DNA of 46,900 bases from assembly GCF_018785315.1 (NCBI RefSeq), contig NZ_WQPN01000015.1:1-46900 (forward strand). The letters are read 5' to 3'. Below, one piece after another: positions 6,025 to 14,627 of the stretch. Below the pieces are notes generated by a model that had not been told where the DNA came from, ran no database searches, and was given only the letters and a program-made list of their open reading frames with translations. Source of the DNA: Clostridium sp. MCC353. Lineage in GTDB: Bacteria; Bacillota; Clostridia; Lachnospirales; Lachnospiraceae. A program made the translations under genes and the position numbers. How positions within the stretch are numbered: the first letter of the stretch is position 1; each line of letters starts with the position of its first letter.

Positions 6025-8148
6025 ATGTACAAGAGTTTTACTATGGAACTTGCCGGCAGAACATTGACTGTTGATATCGGCAGAGTTGCAAAACAGGCAA
6101 ATGGTGCGGCATTTATGCACTATGGTGATACGGTGGTGCTTTCCACAGCAACCGCATCTGATAAACCGAGAGAGGGAATCGATTTCTTCCCGTTAAGCGT
6201 GGAATATGAAGAAAAATTATATGCTGTAGGAAAGATTCCCGGCGGATTCAATAAGAGAGAGGGAAAGGCGTCTGAGAACGCGATCCTTACTTCCCGTGTG
6301 ATCGACCGTCCTATGCGTCCTCTGTTCCCAAAGGATTACCGCAACGATGTTACGCTGAACAACCTGGTTATGTCTGTAGATCAGGACTGCAGCCCGGAAT
6401 TGACTGCAATGCTGGGATCTGCAATTGCAACCGCTATTTCTGATATTCCGTTTGACGGCCCTTGTGCGACAACACAGGTTGGTTTAGTGGACGGAGAATT
6501 TGTGATCAACCCAACTCAGGCTCAGAAACAGGTTTCCGACCTGGCGCTTACCGTTGCATCTACCAGAGATAAGGTGATTATGATCGAAGCGGGCGCAAAT
6601 GAAGTGGCTGAACAGACCATGATCGATGCGATCTATAAAGCTCATGAAGTAAACCAGGAAGTGATCAGATTCATCGATACCATTGTGGCTGAATGCGGAA
6701 AAGAAAAGCATACCTATACAAGCTGCGCTGTTCCGGCAGAATTGTTCGATGCCATTAAAGAGATCGTAACTCCGGAAGAGATGGAAGTTGCGGTATTTAC
6801 AGATGATAAACAGACGAGAGAAGAGAATATCCGCCAGATCACAGAAAAACTGGAAGAGGCATTTGCAGAGAATGAGGAATGGCTTGCAGTTTTGGGTGAA
6901 GCCGTGTACCAGTATCAGAAAAAGACTGTGCGCAAGATGATCTTAAAAGACCATAAGCGTCCTGACGGCCGTGGAATTACGGAAATCCGTCCGCTGGCTG
7001 CAGAAATCGATATGCTGCCCCGCGTTCATGGTTCAGGCATGTTCACACGTGGACAGACACAGATTTTAAATGTATGTACGCTGGCTCCCTTATCTGAGCG
7101 TCAGAAATTAGACGGTATTGATGATATGGAAACATCAAAGAGATATATGCATCATTATAACTTCCCGTCTTACTCTGTTGGTGAGACAAAACCGTCCAGA
7201 GGACCGGGACGCCGTGAAATCGGACATGGCGCATTGGCTGAGAGGGCATTGATTCCGGTGCTTCCTTCAGAAGAGGAATTCCCATATGCGATCCGTACCG
7301 TATCCGAAACCATGGAATCCAACGGTTCCACATCACAGGCCAGCATCTGTGCTTCCACTCTGTCACTTATGGCAGCGGGTGTTCCGATTAAATCGGCGGT
7401 TGCAGGTATTTCCTGCGGTCTGGTAACAGGAGATACGGATGACGATTATCTCGTTCTGACCGATATCCAGGGCCTGGAAGATTTCTTCGGCGATATGGAC
7501 TTTAAGGTAGGCGGTACTCATAAAGGAATCACCGCAATCCAGATGGATATTAAGATCCATGGACTGACAAGACCGATTATTGAAGAAGCGATAGCGAAGA
7601 CGCGTGAAGCAAGACTTTATATTCTGGATGAAATCATGGCTCCTGTTATTTCGGAACCGAGAAAAGAAGTTGGAAAATACGCGCCTAAGATTGAACAGAT
7701 CAGCATTGAACCCAGCAAGATCGGCGATGTTGTGGGCAAGCAGGGCAGTGTGATCAACAAGATTATTGATGAAACAGGCGTTAAGATTGATATTTCCGAA
7801 GAAGGCAATGTAGCTGTTTGCGGTACGGATAAGGCTATGATTGAAAAAGCAATCAGCATTATTAAGAGCATTGTTACAGATATTGAGGCCGGACAGATCA
7901 TGACGGGTAAAGTAGTCCGTATTATGAATTTCGGAGCGTTTGTTGAACTGGCTCCTAAGAAAGACGGTATGATCCATATTTCCAAACTCTCTGATAAGAG
8001 GGTGGCTAAAGTGGAGGATGTTGTTAATATCGGCGATGTAGTTACTGTGAAGGTGGTTGAAGTTGATAAGATGGGACGGATTAACCTGAGCATGAAGCCA
8101 GGCGATCTGAAACCCGCTTCTGAAAATAAGGAAGAAGCAGCAGAATAA
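6025..8148 (+). CDS. pnp: Polyribonucleotide nucleotidyltransferase (PNPase)
   Basis: A 707-residue phosphorolytic 3'-to-5' exoribonuclease, trimeric, central to mRNA decay. Two RNase PH domains flank an all-helical linker: the first holds the GGFNKREGKASE-type segment near residue 75, the second GRGITEIRP near 315, and the catalytic Asp pair in FGDMDFKVGG near 490. A KH domain follows (about 556-615; SIEPSKIGDVVGKQG) and an S1 domain (about 622-692; GKVVRIMNFGAFVEL). Length and domain order are those of normal bacterial PNPase. AAAAGGAGATTAAGCGT gives the ribosome site. The leader carries a long hairpin, and a terminator follows the stop codon. Transcription may come from rpsO read-through or from a promoter I cannot identify in the leader. 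Confidence 0.98.
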   Translation: MYKSFTMELAGRTLTVDIGRVAKQANGAAFMHYGDTVVLSTATASDKPREGIDFFPLSVEYEEKLYAVGKIPGGFNKREGKASENAILTSRVIDRPMRPLFPKDYRNDVTLNNLVMSVDQDCSPELTAMLGSAIATAISDIPFDGPCATTQVGLVDGEFVINPTQAQKQVSDLALTVASTRDKVIMIEAGANEVAEQTMIDAIYKAHEVNQEVIRFIDTIVAECGKEKHTYTSCAVPAELFDAIKEIVTPEEMEVAVFTDDKQTREENIRQITEKLEEAFAENEEWLAVLGEAVYQYQKKTVRKMILKDHKRPDGRGITEIRPLAAEIDMLPRVHGSGMFTRGQTQILNVCTLAPLSERQKLDGIDDMETSKRYMHHYNFPSYSVGETKPSRGPGRREIGHGALAERALIPVLPSEEEFPYAIRTVSETMESNGSTSQASICASTLSLMAAGVPIKSAVAGISCGLVTGDTDDDYLVLTDIQGLEDFFGDMDFKVGGTHKGITAIQMDIKIHGLTRPIIEEAIAKTREARLYILDEIMAPVISEPRKEVGKYAPKIEQISIEPSKIGDVVGKQGSVINKIIDETGVKIDISEEGNVAVCGTDKAMIEKAISIIKSIVTDIEAGQIMTGKVVRIMNFGAFVELAPKKDGMIHISKLSDKRVAKVEDVVNIGDVVTVKVVEVDKMGRINLSMKPGDLKPASENKEEAAE

Positions 8149-8166
8149 ATCTGTCTGAAACAGCAG

Positions 8167-8217
8167 AAAAAGTCATGGGAAATTAAGGAAAACTTCATTT
8201 GACCATGACTTTTTTTT
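8167..8217 (+). terminator. Rho-independent terminator after pnp
   Basis: AAAAAGTCATGG (8167-8178) pairs with CCATGACTTTTT (8203-8214) across a 24-base loop, followed by more T residues. It begins 18 bases after the pnp stop and would end the rpsO-pnp unit. Confidence 0.8.
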
Positions 8218-8252
8218 GTAGTAAAGTTTTCATATAACTACGTTTAGGAGTT

Positions 8253-8268
8253 AGCTCCGGTATGGAGG
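8253..8268 (+). promoter_or_regulatory. Shine-Dalgarno-hairpin motif shared with 17200-17215
   Basis: AGCTCCGGTATGGAGG contains CTCC-ggtat-GGAG, a short hairpin that would cover the ribosome site of the ABC ATPase gene starting at 8275. The identical 16 bases precede the start codon of the unrelated hydrolase at 17222. Whether this is chance, a mobile leader fragment or a translation switch is unknown. Confidence 0.5.
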
Positions 8269-8274
8269 AGTAGC

Positions 8275-8952
8275 ATGATAGAAGTGACAGACATCTGGAA
8301 ACGGTATAAACATAAAAGCGTATTGGAAGGAGTGTCTTTTTCTGCGGCTCCCGGTGAATGTGTGGGAATCGCAGGTGGAAACGGCTGTGGGAAAACGACG
8401 CTTTTTTCTGTTTTATCGGGAACCGTAAGAGCGGATAAAGGCAGCATGAAGTATCAGGGGCAGGAAATTCTCGGCAGCAGAAGGATTCTTTCCGACTGCA
8501 TTGCCTATGTCCCACAGGAAAATCCATTGATGGAAGAGCTGTCGGCTAAGGATAACCTGAGATTATATTACCGCGGAGATAAGAAGAAGATGGAAGAGGA
8601 TCTGGATCATGGAACCGCGGCAATGCTTGGAATCGGCGACTTTCTGGGAACGGATGTGGGCCGTTTATCGGGAGGCATGAAAAAGAGGCTCAGCATCGCC
8701 TGTGCCCTGTCCAATCACGCGCCTGTTCTGATAATGGATGAGCCGGGGGCTGCCCTGGATCTGATCTGTAAAGAAGAGATCAGGAATTATCTCGTTAAGT
8801 ATATGGCGGCAGGCGGCACTGTGCTTCTGGCATCCCACGAGCTGGAGGAATTGTCATTGTGCAGCAAACTGTACGTTTTGAATCACGGTAAACTGGAACA
8901 GGCGCCCACGGGACTGAGCGCCGGAGAACTGGTGAGCCGGTTTGAAAAATAG
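8275..8952 (+). CDS. ABC transporter ATP-binding protein (ABC-2/exporter type)
   Basis: A 225-residue cytoplasmic ATPase subunit. Walker A GGNGCGKT is at residues 34-41, the Q-loop in YVPQEN near 82, the signature LSGGMKKRL near 125, Walker B VLIMDEP near 148, and the switch His in LASHELEE near 183. It is short, lacking the extra C-terminal domain of some exporters. ATGGAGGAGTAGC gives the ribosome site. It heads a co-directional set with a zinc-ribbon membrane protein and two ABC-2-type permeases, which together would form an exporter; the substrate cannot be told. A 58-bp palindromic repeat separates it from the next gene, so expression downstream may be modulated. Confidence 0.92.
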   Translation: MIEVTDIWKRYKHKSVLEGVSFSAAPGECVGIAGGNGCGKTTLFSVLSGTVRADKGSMKYQGQEILGSRRILSDCIAYVPQENPLMEELSAKDNLRLYYRGDKKKMEEDLDHGTAAMLGIGDFLGTDVGRLSGGMKKRLSIACALSNHAPVLIMDEPGAALDLICKEEIRNYLVKYMAAGGTVLLASHELEELSLCSKLYVLNHGKLEQAPTGLSAGELVSRFEK

Positions 8953-9010
8953 TAACAGTTCAGAACGGCCCATCTTCGTGAATGATTTTCCCGCCGTCCT
9001 GAACTATTGC
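8953..9010. repeat. Short copy of the 153-bp palindromic element
   Basis: The outer parts AACAGTTCAGAACGGC and GCCGTCCTGAACTATTGC are imperfect inverted copies and match the ends of the larger element at 15538-15690; the inner bases ATTTTCCCGCCGTCCTGAAC are shared directly with it. The three internal hairpins of the large copy are missing. It begins one base after the ATPase stop codon. Confidence 0.75.
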
Positions 9011-9041
9011 GAAAAAATAAATGATAAAGGGAGAATGAGCT

Positions 9042-11318
9042 ATGAAATGTCCGAATTGTAACATGGAAAATGATGAAAATGCGAAATTTTGCACTTCCTG
9101 CGGTAACAGGCTGATTGAAACCCGGAGTCAGGCGGAAAACGCGTCTGAAAAGGATGGAACAGCAGATCAGGCCAAGAAGGATGAGAAAACTATAATGCCG
9201 GATTTGACTGAGAGAAAAATCGACTGGGACAGCCCGGATGACAAAGGGAAAGATCAGGAAGGGGCGGCGCAGCAAAACGGAGCCGTCGAAGATGTGGCAC
9301 AGGCAGACATGGTTGAGGAAGAACCAGCCGTGAAAGATGTGGCACAGGCAGACACGGTTGAGGAAGAACCAGCCGTCAAAGATGTGGCACAGGCAGACGC
9401 GGTTGAGGAAGAGCCGGCCGTGAAAGATGTGGCACAGGCAGACGCGGTTGAGGAAGAACCAGCCGTGAAAGATGTGGCACAGGCAGACGCGGTTGTGCAA
9501 GAGCCGGCCAAGAAAGATGTGGCTCAAGAGGAAACGGCCCGTGAATCCGTGAACGAAGAAGCCGCTGTTGAAAATGCTGGCGGAATGAATTCACCATCTG
9601 CCGGAGGAATACAAACAAATACGCCGGAGGCCGCAGCGCCGGGAAATACAACTCCGGTAGTACAGGCTCCGGTGATTAACAGCCAGGCGGATGTAGTGAG
9701 CGTTCCCAAGAAGAAAAAAGGCAAGGGAATCATCATTGCGGCAGCTGCCGCGGTTGCAGTTGTGGGAATCGCAGCAGCAGTATTTTTCGGTATGCAGAAA
9801 GATCCTAAGGAAGAGGTATTTAATGCGTTCAAGAGTGTGAATTCGTCGGAGCAGGTGAAGCCTGTGGAAGAGATATTCGGATTCGGCGATATTTTTGCCA
9901 ATGCCCAGACGGCCAGCACGGATTACGGGTTTGGCCTGACTTTGGAAAAGGATATGGGAGGACTGGGCCTCAGCAGTTTCGAAGGCGCCGGGTTCGATAT
10001 TTTTGAAAAGAATGATTTGAAGAATAACATTGGTTCCCTGGATCTTGGAATCCTTTATAAAGGCATTGATATTACAACGCTGAAAATGTACTATGATGAT
10101 ACATATTTTAAAGCTTCTATACCGGATCTGTTTGACCAGGTATTTGTTTTGAACTATGCGGAGGATCTTGCCGGACAGATTGAAAATTCACCTTATTTGG
10201 GCCAGTATATTGATATGAGCGGTATTGATATGGATGCGTTCCAGAGCTACATGGAATACTGCCAGAGCCTTTACGCTCCAGGTTCCACAGGTCCCATCGA
10301 TGTGCTGGGGCTGAAAGAGCGGTTTAATAAGGAAACAAAGTCTTTTGATAAATTAAAGGACAGCATCAAGGTATCAAAAATTTCTAAAAAGAAGAACTTT
10401 AAAGTAGACGGTTCGGATGTTTCCTGCCGGGGCTTTGGAATGGTTGTTTCTAAAGACAATCTGCTGGATTTTGTGGATGAAACATGTCAGTTCTTCCTGG
10501 AAGACGAGACTTTAAAACAGGAACTGATCGACTACTACAGCCAGATCATGAACATGTCAAATCAGATGATGAGCTCTTCCATCTATGGGGATCCTGAGGT
10601 ATATGACGGAGAAACCATGGTCAATGAGATGTGGGATGAGATGAACCAGGGAATCGAAGAGGTAATTACTGCGCTCGACAGCGCTATGGATGACGAGATT
10701 GAAATCACGGTTTATCTGGATAAGAAGGGCAGGCTGATTTCCTTAGAGGCAGAAACCGGACTGACGAATGAAGATGATTCCACCGCACTGCTTGGCCTGA
10801 ATCTGGAGTTTAACGGCGGATCATATCTGACACAGAATATGAATGCTGTGTTTACTGTGGAAGCAGACGGTGAAAAGGGAGAAATTACATTTGTAAAAGA
10901 AGGAAAGTATGATGATAAAACCCTTACCTGCGATGTGGATTTAGGGTTAGAATTTGATGATGAACTGGTGGAAATCGCTTACAGCGGAAGTTATGACAGA
11001 AAGAACGGTGATTACGATCTGATGCTGGCCGGAAGCGATGACGGAAGCGAGATATTTAAAGTTTCTGTTGCCGGTGTGATTGAGGATCTGGAAAAGGGCA
11101 AGGGCTTTAGGGCTGATGCGGATACCATCTCCATTTCTTCAGAAGGAATGAAAATGCTGGAGCTTTCCGGTTATTATTCGATTGCGCCGATGGATGGTGA
11201 GATCGAAGACCTGGAGGGGACAGAATTTGACGTGCTGGGCGCGACGGAAAATGAATGGGGTATGCTCATCATGTCTGCATACGGCAGAGTTATGGGGCTT
11301 CTCAGCAAGTTCGAGTAA
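9042..11318 (+). CDS. Zinc-ribbon single-pass membrane protein with 15-residue tandem repeats
   Basis: A 758-residue protein with an N-terminal zinc ribbon (CPNCNMENDENAKFCTSCG, residues 3-21), an acidic low-complexity region with five 15-residue repeats of the form DVAQADxVEEEPAVK (84-158), a hydrophobic segment at about 229-250 preceded by KKKKGKG, and a long acidic extracytoplasmic region of about 500 residues with a repetitive beta-strand look in its last third. There is no signal peptide, so a cytoplasmic zinc ribbon and repeats with an outside C-terminal domain is the likely topology. I do not recognise the large domain as a named family. It sits between the ABC ATPase and two ABC-2 permeases, 27 bases before the first permease, so it is likely part of or a sensor for that exporter. 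GATAAAGGGAGAATGAGCT provides the ribosome site. Function unknown. Confidence 0.85.
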   Translation: MKCPNCNMENDENAKFCTSCGNRLIETRSQAENASEKDGTADQAKKDEKTIMPDLTERKIDWDSPDDKGKDQEGAAQQNGAVEDVAQADMVEEEPAVKDVAQADTVEEEPAVKDVAQADAVEEEPAVKDVAQADAVEEEPAVKDVAQADAVVQEPAKKDVAQEETARESVNEEAAVENAGGMNSPSAGGIQTNTPEAAAPGNTTPVVQAPVINSQADVVSVPKKKKGKGIIIAAAAAVAVVGIAAAVFFGMQKDPKEEVFNAFKSVNSSEQVKPVEEIFGFGDIFANAQTASTDYGFGLTLEKDMGGLGLSSFEGAGFDIFEKNDLKNNIGSLDLGILYKGIDITTLKMYYDDTYFKASIPDLFDQVFVLNYAEDLAGQIENSPYLGQYIDMSGIDMDAFQSYMEYCQSLYAPGSTGPIDVLGLKERFNKETKSFDKLKDSIKVSKISKKKNFKVDGSDVSCRGFGMVVSKDNLLDFVDETCQFFLEDETLKQELIDYYSQIMNMSNQMMSSSIYGDPEVYDGETMVNEMWDEMNQGIEEVITALDSAMDDEIEITVYLDKKGRLISLEAETGLTNEDDSTALLGLNLEFNGGSYLTQNMNAVFTVEADGEKGEITFVKEGKYDDKTLTCDVDLGLEFDDELVEIAYSGSYDRKNGDYDLMLAGSDDGSEIFKVSVAGVIEDLEKGKGFRADADTISISSEGMKMLELSGYYSIAPMDGEIEDLEGTEFDVLGATENEWGMLIMSAYGRVMGLLSKFE
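9291..9533 (+). repeat. 45-bp in-frame tandem repeat inside the zinc-ribbon protein gene
   Basis: Units start at 9291, 9336, 9381, 9426 and 9471, with a partial sixth at 9516-9533. Each begins GATGTGGCACAGGCAGAC. Units 3 and 4 are nearly identical and unit 5 diverges at its end, pointing to recent expansion. The period is a multiple of three, so unit gain or loss keeps the frame. Confidence 0.95.
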
Positions 11319-11345
11319 GAACCGGTGTGGAAACGAGGATAAAGA

Positions 11346-12542
11346 ATGAAGATGTTTTTGGTCTATTTACAGCTTGAATTGAAAAAAGCTTGCCGTAAAT
11401 TGCCATATTTTGCAGGAGGAGCAGTTGTGCTGGCGGTTGTGCTTGGCGCAATTGCTTTTTCTGCCAGTAATATGATTTATGGCGGCAGCGCGGCCGGGCG
11501 GATTGAAATTGGGGTTGTATTGCCTGAAAAGGATGAACTGGCAGAAAAAGTCATGGGTATTCTGGGAGAGATGGAAAGCGTACAGAGCATCGGCGATCTG
11601 CGGTATGTGGATATGGAACAGGGCAGACAGGAGCTGGAACAGGGGATTTTGTCGGCTCTGATTGTGGTCCCGGACCATATGATAGAAGGGATCATCGACG
11701 GTACCAATACTCCGGCCACGATTATATTTCCCAAATCCACGGGGATAGAGGCGGCTGTGTTTAAGGAACTGGCGGACGCTGGGGCCGCTATTCTCGGAAT
11801 TGCCCAGGCCGCCATTTACGCGGCGGATAACCTGTGTGTGAGGTATGGGTTGACTGACCGGATTTATCCGGTAAATGCGGACTTGAATAAGATGTTTTTG
11901 AATTACAGCCTGCCGCGGAACACCTATTTTAAGGATTATCAGGTATCGGCTGTGGGGGATATCCCGGTGCTGGAGTTTTATGGAATTTCTGCATTTATAC
12001 TCTTCCTTCTGTTATGCGGGATTCCTGCATCTATGATCGTTAAGAAAAAGGACCGGATTCTCAGACAGAAGCTTGAAATCATGGGAATCGGCTGCTGGAA
12101 ACAGACCTTGGGGAGCGTGTTGGCCGTATCCCTGCTGCTTATGGCGGCGGCATTTTTGGCGGCAGGAACTGCCTGGGCCCTTGGTTTTACGGACTGGAAT
12201 CTCCAGCTTACCGGAGTGGTTCTGCTTGTCAGTGTCTCAGCGGCGTCCATGATTGTGTTTATCTATGAGCTGGGAGGAAGCCGGATGGCCGGAGTGATGG
12301 GGATTTTCCTCTGTTCTGTGGGAATGATGTTCCTTGCAGGGGGCATTGTGCCCGCTGTGTTCCTGCCGGAAGGATTGGCAAAGCTGGCGCCCTATATGCC
12401 GGCCGGCTGGATGATGGATGCGGTTAAACTGGTGATGGCGTCTGCGTTGTCCTGGCGGGCCGTGCTGCGTCTGATTCTGGCTGCCGCAGTGTTCTATGTG
12501 GCTGCTTCCCTGGCTCAGAAGCGGATTGGAGGGCGGCTATGA
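11346..12542 (+). CDS. ABC-2 type transporter permease, first subunit
   Basis: A 398-residue membrane protein with one N-terminal membrane helix (about 21-43), an extracytoplasmic region of some 150 residues, and then a bundle of five or so helices from about residue 208 to the C terminus, the plan of ABC-2 permeases of the YhgE/DrrB type. The stretch after the first helix resembles the periplasmic insertion of such proteins (VGVVLPEKDELA-like; a VVPDHMIEG turn near 117). It starts 27 bases after the zinc-ribbon gene and overlaps the next gene by four bases (ATGA), so the two permeases are translationally coupled. They would pair with the ATPase at 8275. Substrate unknown. Confidence 0.85.
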   Translation: MKMFLVYLQLELKKACRKLPYFAGGAVVLAVVLGAIAFSASNMIYGGSAAGRIEIGVVLPEKDELAEKVMGILGEMESVQSIGDLRYVDMEQGRQELEQGILSALIVVPDHMIEGIIDGTNTPATIIFPKSTGIEAAVFKELADAGAAILGIAQAAIYAADNLCVRYGLTDRIYPVNADLNKMFLNYSLPRNTYFKDYQVSAVGDIPVLEFYGISAFILFLLLCGIPASMIVKKKDRILRQKLEIMGIGCWKQTLGSVLAVSLLLMAAAFLAAGTAWALGFTDWNLQLTGVVLLVSVSAASMIVFIYELGGSRMAGVMGIFLCSVGMMFLAGGIVPAVFLPEGLAKLAPYMPAGWMMDAVKLVMASALSWRAVLRLILAAAVFYVAASLAQKRIGGRL

Positions 12543-13582
12543 GAATATGGACATGGTTTTGCCTTTCCTGCAAAAGACAGTTGAAACGTCCGGGATATTT
12601 AATCCTGCTGCTGTTTCTCCCTCTGGTTTTATATGGGGCGGCGAAAATGGAAGCTGAAGGCGGGGAAGGCGTAAAGGTCGCTCTTTATGTGGAGGGCGGC
12701 GATCTGGCTGAACGGACCGCAGGTTCTTTGGTGGAAGGGGACAGTGTTTTTGATTTCTACCAATGTGATTCTTTGGAGGAACTGGAACGGGAAGTAGCGT
12801 CCAAACAGGCGGAATGCGGTTATATATTCTATGAAGACCTGGAAGAGTGTTTGAATGAAGAGAAATACAGGCGCAGCATCGGCTTGTGCACATCTCCGTC
12901 CACTGTGATTTCGCCTCTGGCTTCCGAAGTGGTGTTTGCGGCTTTAATGGAACAGTACGGACGGGTGATTCTGGAAAATTATGCGGTAAAAGAGCAGGCA
13001 TTTGAACCGCTTGACGGGAAACAGGCATGGGAAGAACTGTCGGAGCTGTTTGACATGTACCGGACAAACCACAGCACGTTTGCATTCGCTTACGATACCA
13101 TTGATGGGGGAGATATGCAGGATGTTACGGTAAAAACGGGATTTCCGGTGCGGGGAGTGGCGGCGGTCATGGTGTTTATCGCCGGTATTTTCGCGTCAGT
13201 TATGCTTTTGGAGGATGAGAAAAAAGGGCTTTATATCCCTGTGCCTTATTCTCAGAAATTGTGGTGCAAGGCGGCATCCGTATCGGCCTTGGTGGTTCTG
13301 GCGGCGGTTTCCGGCCTGGTTTCGTTAAAGGTGACTGGAAATATGGGGAATATTGGATACGAGCTGGCTTGTATGGCGGTTTATGTGGTCCTGGTTTCTG
13401 TGTTCGCGTTCCTTTTAAAAAGCGTGGTGGGAAATGGGGCGGTGATCTGTTGTCTGATCCCATTTTTTATCGTAGGGAGCTTGATCCTCTGTCCTGTGTT
13501 TCTGGACGTGGGACAGTGGCTGCCGGAGATTAAAGTAGTTCAAAGGCTGTTTTTGCCCTATTATTATTTAAAAATGTTTTAG
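12539..13582 (+). CDS. ABC-2 type transporter permease, second subunit
   Basis: A 347-residue membrane protein with an N-terminal helix (about 18-33), an extracytoplasmic part of about 160 residues, and C-terminal helices from about residue 200 on. It is shorter than its partner at 11346 and ends with PYYYLKMF shortly after the last helix, so a normal sixth helix may be lacking. The start overlaps the stop of the previous gene (ATGA). It is the last gene of the exporter operon; the 81-bp gap after it has a weak hairpin (TTCCA-CTGT with ACAG-TGGAA, about 13600-13638) that could slow transcription. Confidence 0.8.
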   Translation: MRIWTWFCLSCKRQLKRPGYLILLLFLPLVLYGAAKMEAEGGEGVKVALYVEGGDLAERTAGSLVEGDSVFDFYQCDSLEELEREVASKQAECGYIFYEDLEECLNEEKYRRSIGLCTSPSTVISPLASEVVFAALMEQYGRVILENYAVKEQAFEPLDGKQAWEELSELFDMYRTNHSTFAFAYDTIDGGDMQDVTVKTGFPVRGVAAVMVFIAGIFASVMLLEDEKKGLYIPVPYSQKLWCKAASVSALVVLAAVSGLVSLKVTGNMGNIGYELACMAVYVVLVSVFAFLLKSVVGNGAVICCLIPFFIVGSLILCPVFLDVGQWLPEIKVVQRLFLPYYYLKMF

Positions 13583-13663
13583 CACTGTGTTAAAAACTTC
13601 TTTCCAACGGCTGTGATGCGGTGACAGATGGCTGGAAAGGATCAGGATGAAAAGGAGGTATTT

Positions 13664-14608
13664 ATGGCAATTGGAAGAAGCAAGGTAGTGATTGTGGGAA
13701 TCGGCTCCGTGGGGGCGGCCGTGGCGTTTAACCTGGTTATGGGGCAGATTTGTGACGACCTGGTATTGATTGACTTGAATGAGGAAAAGGCCTGGGCGGA
13801 AGCCACAGACCTGCAGCATTCCATGGGGTACAGCGGAAGCAAGATGCATGTGCAGGCGGGGACTTACGCGGAGTGCAGGGACGCGGATGTGGTGGTGATT
13901 GCGGCTGCGCTTCCCTATATCAAAGGGCAGACAAGGCTTGATATGCTTGGAAAGGCGGCCGGAATTATGAACGGGGTGATCCCGGCTGTGATGGGCAGCG
14001 GGTTTGACGGAAGTATTGTGGTGATTACAAATCCGGTGGATGTGATCAGTTGGTATGTGCAGAAACTTTCGGGTCTGCCGGAATCGCGGGTGATTGGAAC
14101 GGGAACGGCGCTTGACTCCGCCCGTCTCCGTTATCATTTGGCGGATGTGATGCATGTGGATCCCCAGAGCGTTTATGCCCTCTGTATGGGGGAACATGGG
14201 GATTCACAGATGATCCCGTGGAGCCAGGTGACAGTGGGAGGAAAGAAGTTTTTAGAGATCCTGCAGGACAACCGGGACAGATTGAAGGAGTTCGACATCG
14301 GGAAGGTGAAAGAGAATACGGCGCAGATCGCGTACCGGATTGTGAATGCAAAGGGGGCGACTACCTTTGGAATCGCATCCATTACCGTACAGATTGTGAA
14401 TGCGATTTTAAGGGATGAGAATAAAGTGATTCCCGTATCCGCCATGCTTCACGGGGAATATGGGGAAAATGGGATCTACGCCGGCGTGCCTGCTGTGATC
14501 AACAGCCAGGGCGTGAAGGAACTTGTGGAGTATCATTTGACGGATTCCGAGCTGGAGGAGCTGGCGCGTTCTTTTGAAGTGATTAAAGAGGCACAGGCGT
14601 CTTTATGA
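13664..14608 (+). CDS. L-lactate/malate dehydrogenase family 2-hydroxyacid dehydrogenase
   Basis: A 314-residue NAD-dependent dehydrogenase of the LDH/MDH fold. The Rossmann motif GIGSVG is at residues 12-17 with Asp37 at the end of the second strand (NAD preference); LDSARLR and GEHGDS carry the usual Asp, substrate-binding Arg and catalytic His. The specificity loop reads AALPYIKGQTR: the final Arg is present, but the place of the LDH Gln or the MDH Arg appears to be Tyr, so pyruvate versus oxaloacetate cannot be predicted. ATG 13664 has AAGGAGG 5 bases before it and is preferred over 13628. A LysR gene follows by 19 bases, and a dicarboxylate-type permease and malic enzyme lie downstream, which points to an organic hydroxyacid role. 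Confidence 0.88.
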   Translation: MAIGRSKVVIVGIGSVGAAVAFNLVMGQICDDLVLIDLNEEKAWAEATDLQHSMGYSGSKMHVQAGTYAECRDADVVVIAAALPYIKGQTRLDMLGKAAGIMNGVIPAVMGSGFDGSIVVITNPVDVISWYVQKLSGLPESRVIGTGTALDSARLRYHLADVMHVDPQSVYALCMGEHGDSQMIPWSQVTVGGKKFLEILQDNRDRLKEFDIGKVKENTAQIAYRIVNAKGATTFGIASITVQIVNAILRDENKVIPVSAMLHGEYGENGIYAGVPAVINSQGVKELVEYHLTDSELEELARSFEVIKEAQASL

Positions 14609-14627
14609 GAGGGAAATGGGGAGAAGG

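Noticed and set aside
8883-9527. Minus-strand frame rich in repeats opposite the zinc-ribbon gene
   Set aside because: It is the antisense image of the 45-bp tandem repeat and has no ribosome site; other long minus-strand frames at 7363-8198 (within pnp) and 45288-46421 are shadows too.
9291-9533. CRISPR-like array of regularly spaced repeats
   Set aside because: The units are directly adjacent, 45 bp each and in frame within a long coding sequence, so they are protein repeats without spacers.
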